Assembly: GCA_016213325.1 (NCBI GenBank)
Contig: JACRAY010000028.1
Coordinates: 1-64,000 of the forward strand
Length of the DNA: 64,000 bases
Source: Burkholderiales bacterium
GTDB lineage: Bacteria; Pseudomonadota; Gammaproteobacteria; Burkholderiales; Burkholderiaceae_C
Direction of reading: 5' to 3'
Position 1 is the stretch's first letter, and every line of letters begins with the position of its first letter. This document shows positions 1 through 8,807 of the stretch, piece after piece. Below the pieces are notes generated by a model that was not told where the DNA came from, made no database searches, and was given only the letters and a program-made list of their open reading frames with translations. A program made the position numbers and the translations under genes.

Positions 1-3000
1 CGCAGTCGAGTAGTCAACCGTGACGGTGCGGCCGGACTCGGCCGACAGCGTCACGACGAAAGTGGCGGTGCCCGCCCCCTCGTTGACCGTGATGTCGCTG
101 ATGCTCAGGGCAGGCGGTGCATCGTCATCGGTGATGGTGCCCGCGCCCGTGTCCGAGGCATTGGTCGTCGTCCCCGCGGTCCGCGTCGCCGTCAGCGTGA
201 AGGCTTCCGCCGGCTCGTCCAGCGCATCGTCGGTGATCGCGGTGCGAACCAGCACGCTGGTGCTGCCGGCGGCGATGGTGGCCGACGATGCCGTGGCCCA
301 GGTCGATCCGCCATCCGTCGACACTTCCAGCGAGGCGCCGGTGTCGGTGCCTACCGAGGCACTGCCGCTCGCAAGCGAGAGGCTCACCGTCGTGTCGAAG
401 GCCGAAGCGTTGGACAGGCTGACCGTGAACACCGCAAAGTCGTCACTGCCTTCGGTCACCGACTCGCTCGATACCGACAAGCTGGGCCGGTCGTCGTCGT
501 CGCCGCCACCGCCCGTGCCGTCGTCGATGATGCCGCCGTCGCCGGTGCCGTCCGCGATCGTCGCGTTGACGGCGTTGTCCAGCGTCACGGTGTAGTCCTC
601 GAGGTTCTCGAAGACGTCGTCGTTCGTGATGGTGACCGTGACGGTCTGCGTGGTCTGGCCCGGTGCGAAGGTCAGCGTCCCCGAGGGCAAGTCGTGGTCG
701 CCGCCTTCGGTCGAACCGAGGGCAGTCGCATAGTCGACGGTCACCGTGCGGCCCGATTCGGCCGACAAGGTGACAGTGAAGGTGGCCGTGCCGGCGGCCT
801 CGTTGACGGTGATGTCGCTGATGCTCAGCTCGGGCGTCGCATCGTCGTCGGTGATGGTGGCGCGCCCACTCAGGTCGTTGCCGCTGGGGGCGACGTTGGC
901 CGACAGGCCCGACAGGTTGACCGTGAAGGTCTCGTTGTTCTCGTCGAGCAGGTCGTCGGTGATGGCGACCGTGATCGTGGTCGTCGTGGCGCCGGCTGCG
1001 ATCGTGCCTGTACCGCTGGCTGCGCCGTAGTCGTCCCCGGCGACGGCCGTGCCATTGCTCGTGGCCCAGCTGAAGTTGACGGCACCCATCGTGGGTGCGC
1101 TGAGCGTGACCGTGAACGTGGCGGTCCCGGCGGCTTCATCGATCGTGATGTCGTTGACCGAGATGCTGGGCCGCACATCGTTGTCGTCGATCGTCGTGAG
1201 GACGTGCGGCTGGCGACCGCCGGCGCCGCTGGTGATGTCGATGCCTTCGAACTGGCCGGTGTCCTGCACCGACTTGATGCTGGCCGTGTACGTCTCGTCG
1301 TCGAAGTCGCCGTCCTGGTTGGTGGCGACCGTGAAGGTTGCGGTGCTGCTGCCGGCGGCGATGGTGACGACCTTGTCCGCGGATGCGTAGTCCCCCGACT
1401 CGGCGGTGCCGCTGGTGAAATTGATGGTCACCTTCGTGGCTTGCGTGACGACGACGGGATTGCCGTTGATGTCGACCAGCCGCACGGTGTAGGGGGCGGT
1501 CACGTCGCCCTCGGTCACCTGCAACGGGCCGCTCAGGACCGCATAGACCTTGTCGCCGGCACCGATCGTCTCGGGCGGCGGGTTGGTCCCGGGCGGGCTG
1601 CCGGCGTCGCGGATCGTGCCCACGCCCTGCAGGTCGCTGCCCTCGGGCACGACGGTGGGCGACAGGTTGGACAGGTTGACCGTGAAGGTTTCGTCACCTT
1701 CCTTCAGGAAATCGTCCCTGATGGCAACCGTGACGGTAACGCTCGTGGCGCCGGCCGCGATGGTCCCGCTGCCGGCGGCAGCGGTGTAGTCCGCACCCGC
1801 AGTGGCCGTGCCGTTGCTCGTGGAGTAGTCGAAGGTGACTGCCGAGTCCAGCGGGGCGCTTAGCGTCACGGTGAACGTGGCGGTGCCCGCGTCTTCATTG
1901 ACCACCACGTCGTTGATGGCGATCGTCGGGCCCGTGTCATCGTCGAGGATCGTCGTGGTCACCCGCGGCTGCTGGCCACCGGCGCCGCTCGTGATGTCGA
2001 TACCCTCGAACTCGCCGGTGTCCTGCACCGACTTGATCGATGCCGTATAGGTATCGTCCGCGAAGTCCGCGTCCTGCGCGGTGGCGACCGTGAAGGTGGT
2101 ACTGCTCGAACCCGCGGCGATGGTCAGCACCTGGTCGGCTGCGGCATAGTCGCCGGCCTCTGCAGTGCCGTTGGTGAACTGCACGGTGACCTGGGTCGCC
2201 TGCGTCACGGTCACCGGGTTGCCGTTCGAGTCGACCAGCCGCACCGTGTACGCGGTGGTCGTCTCGCCTTCGTTCACCTCCGGCGGGCCTTCGATGATGG
2301 CGAAAACCTTGTCGGGCGCACCCACCGTCTCGGGCGGCGGGTTGCCGGCGGGCGAGCTGCCCGCGTCGGTGATGGTGCCGATGCCCTGCAGGTCGCTGCC
2401 CGCCGCATCGACGTTGGACGACAGCCCAGACAGGCTGACCGTGAAGGTCTCGTTGCCTTCCTTCAGGAAGTCGTCGCTGATCGGGACCGTGATGGTCACC
2501 GACGTCTGGCCGGCTGCGATGGTGGCGCTGCCGCTCGTGGACGCGTAGTCGGCATCCGCAGTGGCCGACCCGTTGGCCGTTGCGTAGTCGAAAGCCACCG
2601 CCTGCAGCGTCGGCCCGCTCAGCGTGACCGTGAAGGTCGCGGTGCCCGCGTCCTCGTTGACCGTGACGTCGTTGACGGCCAGGGTCGGGCGGGTGTCGTC
2701 GTCGAGGATCGTCGTCTGGACACTGGCCGGGTGGCCGGGCACGCCGGTCGTGAAGTCGATGGCTTCGAACTCGCCCGTGTCCTGCACGGACCGGATGCTG
2801 GCGACGTACGTCTCGTCGTCGAAGTCGAAGTCTTCGCTGGTAGCCACCGTGAAGGTGGTGCTGCTGGAGCCCGGCTGGATCGTCAGGACGCGCTCGGTAG
2901 CGTCATAGTCGCCGGCCTCGGCAGAACCGCTCGTGAACTGCACCGTGATGGTGGTGGCAATGCCGACCGTGACCGGGTTGCCCTGCCAGTCGACCAGCTG

Positions 3001-3966
3001 CACCTGGTAGGTCGCAGTGGTGTCGCCTTCGCTGACGGTGGGCGGCCCGGCGAGCACGGCATACACCTTGTCGGAGGCACCCGGCACTTCGACGGGCGAC
3101 TCCTCACCAGGGATGGGGCCGCCTTCGCCGCCCGGGCTGCCCGCGTCGGTAATGGTGCCCGAGCCGGTGAGGGTGCTGCCCGATGCATCGACGTTGGACG
3201 ACAGGTCGCCGAGCGAGACGGTGAAGTTCTCGTTGCCTTCGTTGAAGAAGTCGTCGGCGATCGGCACCGAAATCGTCACCGATGTCTGGCCGGGCGGGAT
3301 CTGTCCGCTGCCACCCACGCCCGTGTAGTCGAGCCCCGAGCGGGCCGTGCCGTCGGTCGTCAGGAAGCTGAAGAGAACGGGCTCGCCGCTGGGGGCGCTG
3401 AGGTTGACGGTGAACGTGGCGAAGCCGGCGTCCTCGTTCACCATCACGTTGTCGATGCGGATCGTCGGCGTCGGCGCGAACGTGACGGTCGGCGGCAAGG
3501 TCGGGGACACGCCGGGAGGAACCGGGGTGTAGCCGAAGTCGTAGGGTGCAGGCGTGACGGGTTCGACCACGCGCAGCAGTTCGACGAAGTCGTGGCCGCC
3601 CTCGATGAAGCTGCCGCCGGAAGTGCCCTCGCTGGTGGGGCCGCCGCCATTGGTGCCGCCGCCCATGGTGTTGATCGTGGCGGGGTCGACGTCTTCCCGG
3701 ACGCGGGCAACGAGCTTGGGGTTGCTGGGATCTTCGAGGTCGTTGCCGAAGACGATGGAGTCCAGGCGTACGAGCTCGCGGGCTCGCATGACGAAGCGAC
3801 CACCATGCTCGAAATCCAGTTCGACACGGCTGCCTTCTTCGGTGACGAGGACCTCGTCGTCGAACACTACATCGCCGTGTCGCAGGACCCTTTGCGAGCC
3901 ATCGCTGCTGCGAGCGATGACGACGCCTTCCAGCAGCACAACGCGACCAATGACCTTGCCCGTCAT
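1..3966 (-). CDS. LapA-like giant Calx-beta adhesin, N-terminal 1322 residues (incomplete, runs off the window)
   Basis: The frame is open from ATG at 3966 to base 1 with an AGAGGTGGG ribosome site just upstream. Residues 1 to about 110 look like the retention module of large repeat adhesins (MTGKVIGRVVLLEGVV start, then FVELLRVVEPVTPAPYDFGY). There is no signal peptide, which fits type I secretion. The rest is a chain of at least seven Calx-beta-type domains, recognised by repeated phrases such as VNEDAGTATFTVTLSAP, GTATAGADYT and DDFLKEGDETFTVNLS, joined by Gly/Pro linkers; three sections form near-identical tandem units. Exporter and adaptor genes lie immediately upstream on the same strand, giving a LapB-LapC-LapA order. 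It is probably a cell-surface biofilm adhesin. The C-terminal half, with the expected RTX secretion signal, is outside the window. The usual LapG cleavage motif is not apparent. Confidence 0.88.
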   Translation of the reverse strand, partial: MTGKVIGRVVLLEGVVIARSSDGSQRVLRHGDVVFDDEVLVTEEGSRVELDFEHGGRFVMRARELVRLDSIVFGNDLEDPSNPKLVARVREDVDPATINTMGGGTNGGGPTSEGTSGGSFIEGGHDFVELLRVVEPVTPAPYDFGYTPVPPGVSPTLPPTVTFAPTPTIRIDNVMVNEDAGFATFTVNLSAPSGEPVLFSFLTTDGTARSGLDYTGVGGSGQIPPGQTSVTISVPIADDFFNEGNENFTVSLGDLSSNVDASGSTLTGSGTITDAGSPGGEGGPIPGEESPVEVPGASDKVYAVLAGPPTVSEGDTTATYQVQLVDWQGNPVTVGIATTITVQFTSGSAEAGDYDATERVLTIQPGSSSTTFTVATSEDFDFDDETYVASIRSVQDTGEFEAIDFTTGVPGHPASVQTTILDDDTRPTLAVNDVTVNEDAGTATFTVTLSGPTLQAVAFDYATANGSATADADYASTSGSATIAAGQTSVTITVPISDDFLKEGNETFTVSLSGLSSNVDAAGSDLQGIGTITDAGSSPAGNPPPETVGAPDKVFAIIEGPPEVNEGETTTAYTVRLVDSNGNPVTVTQATQVTVQFTNGTAEAGDYAAADQVLTIAAGSSSTTFTVATAQDADFADDTYTASIKSVQDTGEFEGIDITSGAGGQQPRVTTTILDDDTGPTIAINDVVVNEDAGTATFTVTLSAPLDSAVTFDYSTSNGTATAGADYTAAAGSGTIAAGATSVTVTVAIRDDFLKEGDETFTVNLSNLSPTVVPEGSDLQGVGTIRDAGSPPGTNPPPETIGAGDKVYAVLSGPLQVTEGDVTAPYTVRLVDINGNPVVVTQATKVTINFTSGTAESGDYASADKVVTIAAGSSTATFTVATNQDGDFDDETYTASIKSVQDTGQFEGIDITSGAGGRQPHVLTTIDDNDVRPSISVNDITIDEAAGTATFTVTLSAPTMGAVNFSWATSNGTAVAGDDYGAASGTGTIAAGATTTTITVAITDDLLDENNETFTVNLSGLSANVAPSGNDLSGRATITDDDATPELSISDITVNEAAGTATFTVTLSAESGRTVTVDYATALGSTEGGDHDLPSGTLTFAPGQTTQTVTVTITNDDVFENLEDYTVTLDNAVNATIADGTGDGGIIDDGTGGGGDDDDRPSLSVSSESVTEGSDDFAVFTVSLSNASAFDTTVSLSLASGSASVGTDTGASLEVSTDGGSTWATASSATIAAGSTSVLVRTAITDDALDEPAEAFTLTATRTAGTTTNASDTGAGTITDDDAPPALSISDITVNEGAGTATFVVTLSAESGRTVTVDYSTA
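871..3168 (-). repeat. Three tandem copies of a 759-bp (253-residue) adhesin unit
   Basis: Anchor sequences recur at exactly 759 bp. The string CAGGTCG(C/T)TGCC lies at 871, 1630 and 2389, and GTCCTGCAC at 1261, 2020 and 2779. The next copy of the first anchor, at 3169, is 780 bp away, seven codons longer. Each unit encodes two Calx-beta-like domains plus a linker of the type GSPPGTNPPPETIGA. The period is a multiple of three, so copy-number change by recombination would stay in frame. Confidence 0.85.
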
Positions 3967-4045
3967 GGGTCCCACCTCTCTATTTGTGACTATCCGTCAC
4001 TCTTTGTAACAAATAATGCAGACTTCTGCAAGCTTACTTACAACT

Positions 4046-5398
4046 TCACCGCTCAGTGAACGCCGTGTGGCGCGCTTTGACGACAGGCTTCAGCAAGTAC
4101 GAGAGAATCGACTTCTTTCCCGTGAGAATATCCACCTCCGCAACCATTCCCGGGATGACCGGAAGGCCCGGCCCCAGCTGCGATTTCTGGGTCCGGACGC
4201 GCACCGTGTAATACGTATTGCCTCGGTCATCTGTAACAGAGTCGGCCCCGATCAGCTCGACAGAAGCATCCAGCCCGCCGTAGATGGAATAGTCGTAAGC
4301 CGTGAACTTGACCACGGCCTTGTCGCCCGGGCGCAGGAAGGCGATGTCCTTGGCCAGCACGCGCGCCTCCAGCAGCAGGCTCTCTTCCATCGGCACGATT
4401 TCGATCACATCGCGGCCGGGCTGCACGACGCCGCCTATCGTCGTGACCAGCAGGCGCTTGACCGTGCCCTTCAGCGGCGAGCGCAAGGCCGACTTCTCGA
4501 CCTTGTCCGCCAGCCCGGCACTGCCTGCCGAACTGATGTTGAGCCGGCCCAGCGTCTCGGCGAGCTCCTTGCGGGCTTCGCTGCGGAAGTTCAGCGTGAT
4601 CTCCTGCACCTTGCGCGAGGCTTCGGCAATGGCCGACTGGGTCTTCAGGATCTGCGCGGCAGCCACGTCGCGCTCGCCCAGGTAGCGGCTTGCGTCGCGC
4701 TCGAGCCGCAGCACATCGACTTCGGACACAGCCCCGCTCGCCACCAGCGGCTTGGTGTAGCCCAGCTCGCGGGACGTCAGTTCGTAGGCCTTGCCCGCCT
4801 GCTCGCGCCGCGCCCGCGCTTCCTCGAGTTCGCGCGAGCGCTGCGACAGCTGCTGCTCGGCGATGGAGAGCTGGGCTTGCAGGGTTGACCGGCTGGCGTC
4901 GTACGCAGCTTTCTCGGCCTCGGCGGTGCGTGGTGCCTGCGCCACCACTTCGGGCGGCGGCACGAAGGCTGTGCCTTCGGCCAGCGCGCGCAGCCGCGCC
5001 ACCCGCGCCAGCAGCGCGAGCGACTGCACGCGGTTCTCCTGCAGCGACGAGTCGAAGCGTGTCGGGTCGATGCTAACCAGCACTTGCCCGGCTTCGACCA
5101 CCTGGCCTTCCTTCACGTGGATTTCCGACACCATGCCGCCGTCCATGCTCTGGATGACCTGCAGCTGCTTGGAGGGAATCACCTTGCCTTCGCCGCGCGT
5201 CACTTCGTCCACTTCGGTGATGGCTGCCCAGGCGAGCCCTACCACCAGCACGCCGGCCATCACGCGCAGCAGCAGGCGCGCCCTGAGCGGCTCCTGCTGC
5301 TCGAGGGCCAGTTCCGCATCGGCCTTGAAGCTGCGGCGCGGTACAGCTTCATGGACGGCGCCGGCCGCGGGATCGGGTTGCGCGGCTTGCTCGCTCAT
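4046..5398 (-). CDS. HlyD-family type I secretion periplasmic adaptor (LapC-like)
   Basis: This 450-residue membrane-fusion protein would link the inner-membrane ABC exporter to an outer-membrane TolC-type channel. A short cytoplasmic N-terminus is followed by one membrane span at about residues 40-60 (VMAGVLVVGLAWAAI). Next comes a half-lipoyl motif (GGMVSEIHVKEGQVVEAGQVL), a long coiled coil at about 140-280, the second lipoyl half and a C-terminal beta-barrel of the HlyD/AprE type ending SYLLKPVVKARHTAFTER. Length matches LapC and HlyD adaptors. Its ATG overlaps the stop of the exporter gene by 4 bases (ATGA), so the two are translationally coupled. The adhesin begins 79 bases downstream. 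No TolC-like gene is seen in the window. Confidence 0.93.
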   Translation of the reverse strand: MSEQAAQPDPAAGAVHEAVPRRSFKADAELALEQQEPLRARLLLRVMAGVLVVGLAWAAITEVDEVTRGEGKVIPSKQLQVIQSMDGGMVSEIHVKEGQVVEAGQVLVSIDPTRFDSSLQENRVQSLALLARVARLRALAEGTAFVPPPEVVAQAPRTAEAEKAAYDASRSTLQAQLSIAEQQLSQRSRELEEARARREQAGKAYELTSRELGYTKPLVASGAVSEVDVLRLERDASRYLGERDVAAAQILKTQSAIAEASRKVQEITLNFRSEARKELAETLGRLNISSAGSAGLADKVEKSALRSPLKGTVKRLLVTTIGGVVQPGRDVIEIVPMEESLLLEARVLAKDIAFLRPGDKAVVKFTAYDYSIYGGLDASVELIGADSVTDDRGNTYYTVRVRTQKSQLGPGLPVIPGMVAEVDILTGKKSILSYLLKPVVKARHTAFTER

Positions 5399-7590
5399 GC
5401 TGCTTTCCTCACGCGCCCGGCTTCCAGGTCGGCCATGACCTTGTCCTTGGGCCCGTCGGCGACGACCTGGCCCTCATCGAGCACGATGATGCGGTCGGCC
5501 AGCTCCAGCAGGCTGGTGCGGTGCGACACGATCAGCATCGTCTTGCTGGCCGCGTACTTGCGCAGGCGCTGCTTGAACTCCGCCTCGGACGAGAAGTCCA
5601 TGGCGCCCGTGGGCTCGTCGAGCAGCAGGATTGGCGGGTCGAGCAGGACCGCGCGGGCAATGGCCACGCCCTGGCGCTGACCGCCCGACAGCGACTCGCC
5701 GCGCTCGCCGATGGCCATGTCGAAGCCGCGCGGGTTCTTGTTGGCCAGCGGCAGCAGCCCGCCCACGTGCGCGGCCGCCAGGATGGCGTTCTCGTCGACG
5801 TGCGGTGCGGCCACCACGATGTTCTCGCGCAGCGTGCCGTAGAACAGGGTGGGGCTTTGCTCCACGTAGCCGATATTGCGGCGCAAGTCCGCCGGGTCCA
5901 CCTGGCGGACATCGGCGCCGTCTACCGTGATCGTGCCGCTGGTGGGGGCGTACAGGCCAAGCACCAGCCGCTGCAGCGTGGTCTTGCCCGACCCAACGCG
6001 GCCGATGACGACCACCTTCTCGCCCGGGCGGATGCGGAACGACACGCCGCGCAGTGCCTCCTGGTCGCGGTTGGGATACGCGAAGTGCACGTCGTTGAAC
6101 GCGATCTCGCCCTGCAGCACCGGGCGGTGCAGCCAGTTGCGTTCGGCCGGCCGTTCCGGCTCGGCGGTCATCGTGGCTTCCAGCGATTCCAGCGCGGTGC
6201 GGGCGTTCTGGTACTGCATCATCAGGCCCACCATCTGGCCGAGCGGCCCCATGGCGCGGCCGGCCAGCATGGTTGCCGCGACCAGTCCGCCCGTGGTGAG
6301 CCAGCCCGCATGAATCAGGTAGACGCCGGTGATCACCGTGCCGAGGCTCACCAGCTGCTGCAGCGTGGTGACGCTGGTCACCACCTTGGAGGATGCAAGC
6401 CGCAGCTGGGCGCTGGTGCGGGCAAGGAACGACGCCGTCTCTTCCAGCCGCGTCTGCACCACGCGTTCGGCGCCTATGGCCTTGATGGTTTCCAGGGCGG
6501 TCAGCGCCTCCACCAGCGTGGCATTGCGCATGCCGGCCGCCCGGTAGGTCGTTTCTGCCAGGGCGTGCATGCGCCCCTGCATCACGAAGCTGTAGCCGAG
6601 TACCACCACCATGGCGGCCAGCGGGACCAGCATCAGCGGCCAGCTGATCCAGGCAAGCGTGGCCAGGAACAGGATCGCGAACGGGACGTCGACGATACCG
6701 GTCACCGTCGCCGATGCGATGAAGTCGCGGATGCTCTCGAACGAGCGCAGCGAGTTGGCATAGGCCCCCACCGACTCGGGCCGCTGCGCCAGCTTCATGC
6801 CGAGCACGCGCTCCATGATCTGCGCCGACAGCCGCACGTCGATGCGGGTGCCCGCCATGTCCACGAAGTGCCCGCGCAGCACGCGCAACAGGTAGTCGGC
6901 GCCCAGCACCAGCACGAGGCCCAGGGCCAGCATCCACAGCGTCGCCTGCGCAAAGTTCGGCACCACCCGGTCGTACACGTTCATCGTGAACATGGGCAGT
7001 GCGATGGCGAACAGGTTGATCAGCAGCGCCGCGCCTATCATGTCCTTGTACAGCGGCAGCTGTTCGAGCATCGCGCCCCAGAACCAGTGCCGCGCCACCT
7101 GCGGCGTGACTTCCGGCGTGCGGCGGTCGAAGCGGAACTTGGGCCGGCAGACGATGGCGATGCCGGCGTAACGCGCGGCCAGCGCATCGCGCGGCAGGCG
7201 CACTTCGCCCTGGCCGGCATCGGGGAACAGCAGCACGGCTTCGCCCGATGCGTCGTCCCATGCCACCAGCAGGCAAGCCGTGTCACCTTCCAGCAGCAGC
7301 ACGACGGGCAGCAACGCGGGGTCGATCGCATCCAGCGTGCGCCGCACGAACCGCGCCGCCAGGCCTGCGCGCGCCGCTGCGCGCGGGAAGACCGAAGGCG
7401 TGAGGCCCATCGCGCCCAGCGGGAGGCCGGCAGCCAGTGCGCTGCGGCTTTGCGGGCGGCCGTGGATGCGCGTCAGTTCGACCAGGCAATCCAGCAGCGG
7501 ATCCGGGTGCGGCGACGCCTCGCGGAAGTCTCCCGCGAACGGTTGCAGTTCACGCGCAGGCGCTGTCGGCGCCGCACTGATGTCGGTCAT
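5395..7590 (-). CDS. Type I secretion ABC transporter, permease/ATPase (LapB-like)
   Basis: This is the exporter for the adjacent adhesin. I start it at MTDISAAP (7590) because the upstream 31 codons look non-coding. The 731-residue protein has an N-terminal C39-like domain (about 40-170) that appears to lack the peptidase cysteine, as in LapB and HlyB. Six-span ABC membrane domain follows at about 180-450. The ATPase carries Walker A GRVGSGKTT near residue 525, signature LSGGQRQ, Walker B ILLLDEPTGAMD and the H-loop SHRTS. The GRVGSGKTT form is typical of the adhesin-exporter subfamily. The stop overlaps the start of the HlyD-type gene. Confidence 0.94.
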   Translation of the reverse strand: MTDISAAPTAPARELQPFAGDFREASPHPDPLLDCLVELTRIHGRPQSRSALAAGLPLGAMGLTPSVFPRAAARAGLAARFVRRTLDAIDPALLPVVLLLEGDTACLLVAWDDASGEAVLLFPDAGQGEVRLPRDALAARYAGIAIVCRPKFRFDRRTPEVTPQVARHWFWGAMLEQLPLYKDMIGAALLINLFAIALPMFTMNVYDRVVPNFAQATLWMLALGLVLVLGADYLLRVLRGHFVDMAGTRIDVRLSAQIMERVLGMKLAQRPESVGAYANSLRSFESIRDFIASATVTGIVDVPFAILFLATLAWISWPLMLVPLAAMVVVLGYSFVMQGRMHALAETTYRAAGMRNATLVEALTALETIKAIGAERVVQTRLEETASFLARTSAQLRLASSKVVTSVTTLQQLVSLGTVITGVYLIHAGWLTTGGLVAATMLAGRAMGPLGQMVGLMMQYQNARTALESLEATMTAEPERPAERNWLHRPVLQGEIAFNDVHFAYPNRDQEALRGVSFRIRPGEKVVVIGRVGSGKTTLQRLVLGLYAPTSGTITVDGADVRQVDPADLRRNIGYVEQSPTLFYGTLRENIVVAAPHVDENAILAAAHVGGLLPLANKNPRGFDMAIGERGESLSGGQRQGVAIARAVLLDPPILLLDEPTGAMDFSSEAEFKQRLRKYAASKTMLIVSHRTSLLELADRIIVLDEGQVVADGPKDKVMADLEAGRVRKAA

Positions 7591-7719
7591 TTTCAAGGTG
7601 GGTGGGTGCGGAAAAATCCCCGGGCCGCAAGCAGGCCGCGCAGATGCTAGCTGCGGGCCGAGTATCGCCGAACGGCCTCGCACGTGCCAGTTGGAAGAAA
7701 GGAAACAGCCCGGTAGTTT

Positions 7720-8733
7720 TCAATACCTGGGCCGCATTTCGAGAGCGGCGGGCACTGTCAGGTCCGGCGCGGGCCGATGGCCCGCTTCGTGGGGGTCGTC
7801 GTCGAGCAGCGAGGATGGGACGCCCGGGCCGGGTGAGGCGACCCGAGTCGGGGCCGTGGCACTTCGGGGTACCCAAGCGGTCTTGCCACGGTGCGTCGTG
7901 ATGCTTCCTGCGAAGTAGAGCGCGGCCAGTGCGTAAGCCACTTCACGTTCGCTCAAGCCCGTGCTGGCCTGCAACTGCGCAAGGTCCTGGGGCCTGGAGT
8001 TGAGTTGGCCCAACAGCAACATGTGCGAATCGCGCAGCAGCCGCTGGGGGACCCTGGGCGGCCCGCGGAAGTAGATCACCACCTGCCGGTATCTCGGTGG
8101 CAACAGGTCCTCCTGCGTGCGCGTGCTGAACTGCCACATCACCTGCGCAATGGAGGAGCGCGAGAAGTGGCCCGGGATGGCGTGGGCGCCCGCCGGCCTG
8201 CCGCACCATTCGGCCGCCGCCACTTGGCCGGGTGTGATGCCCGGCAGCAGGCCGACGTCTCCCTCGAGGTCGACCACGCCCACCAGCTCATGGTGCAGCG
8301 CCAGGTGATACACCGGAGAGGTGAGGCTGAACCGGAGTTCGGCGAGCCTTTGCGCCAGTGCCAGTTCGGCAGCCAGCGGCAGCAACCAGGCCTCGAACTT
8401 GGTCAGGATGGCATCGACGCTGTCTGCGGAGTACGGGTTGAAAACCGCAGGGGGGATGACATCGGGATTCGGCAGCGGCAGCGTGAAAGCCATCGGCCGG
8501 TCGACTTCCTTCAGGTTCAGCAGGGTAGCGGGGCGGGTGGGGTCATAGGAGGGTACCCGCACGAACCGTCCGCGCACGAGTTGCGCGTGCTCGCCGTTGG
8601 CCCAGAGCGCATCTGCCTCGATGAAGGGGCCCCGTTCCCACTGGCAGGTGGCGGCCCGCAAGCTCAGCAGTTCCCGGAGGTGCGTGTCGTCCTCGAAACC
8701 GATGAGACCCATGCGCATGACGGGACGGAACAT
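7720..8733 (-). CDS. Hypothetical protein with divergent receiver-like N-terminus and C-terminal helix-turn-helix-like region
   Basis: No function can be assigned with confidence. The 337-residue protein starts after a strong GGAGGTAGGAG site. Residues 1-100 (MGLIGFEDDTHLRELLSLR, then RPMAFTLPLPNPDV) share a layout with the N-terminal domain of the receiver protein at 20386: a GF-D opening, a central LW segment, then a PLPNPDV-like stretch. This suggests a degenerate receiver without phospho-acceptor Asp. The middle (about 110-210) is a helical domain of unknown type. Residues about 240-290 (LAQLQASTGLSEREVAYALAAL) resemble a winged helix. The tail is Pro/Ala-rich. It lies between a FimV-like gene (74 bases upstream) and the T1SS exporter (129 bases downstream) on the same strand, so a regulatory or polar-localisation role in adhesin secretion is possible but inferred. 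Confidence 0.75.
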   Translation of the reverse strand: MFRPVMRMGLIGFEDDTHLRELLSLRAATCQWERGPFIEADALWANGEHAQLVRGRFVRVPSYDPTRPATLLNLKEVDRPMAFTLPLPNPDVIPPAVFNPYSADSVDAILTKFEAWLLPLAAELALAQRLAELRFSLTSPVYHLALHHELVGVVDLEGDVGLLPGITPGQVAAAEWCGRPAGAHAIPGHFSRSSIAQVMWQFSTRTQEDLLPPRYRQVVIYFRGPPRVPQRLLRDSHMLLLGQLNSRPQDLAQLQASTGLSEREVAYALAALYFAGSITTHRGKTAWVPRSATAPTRVASPGPGVPSSLLDDDPHEAGHRPAPDLTVPAALEMRPRY

Positions 8734-8807
8734 CTCCTACCTCCAGATTCCTCCATCCATTCGAAACATATTGTCACAAACTCTGAGGGTTTGCAACATA
8801 TATCTGC

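Noticed and set aside
694..1863. Long plus-strand reading frames across the adhesin region (for example 389 and 442 codons)
   Set aside because: They are antisense shadows of GC-rich repeat DNA. The minus frame gives clean Calx-beta domains without any stop from 3966 to 1.
5521..7650. 709-codon plus-strand frame opposite the type I exporter
   Set aside because: Its composition is typical of antisense to an ABC transporter, and it has no recognisable fold or ribosome site.
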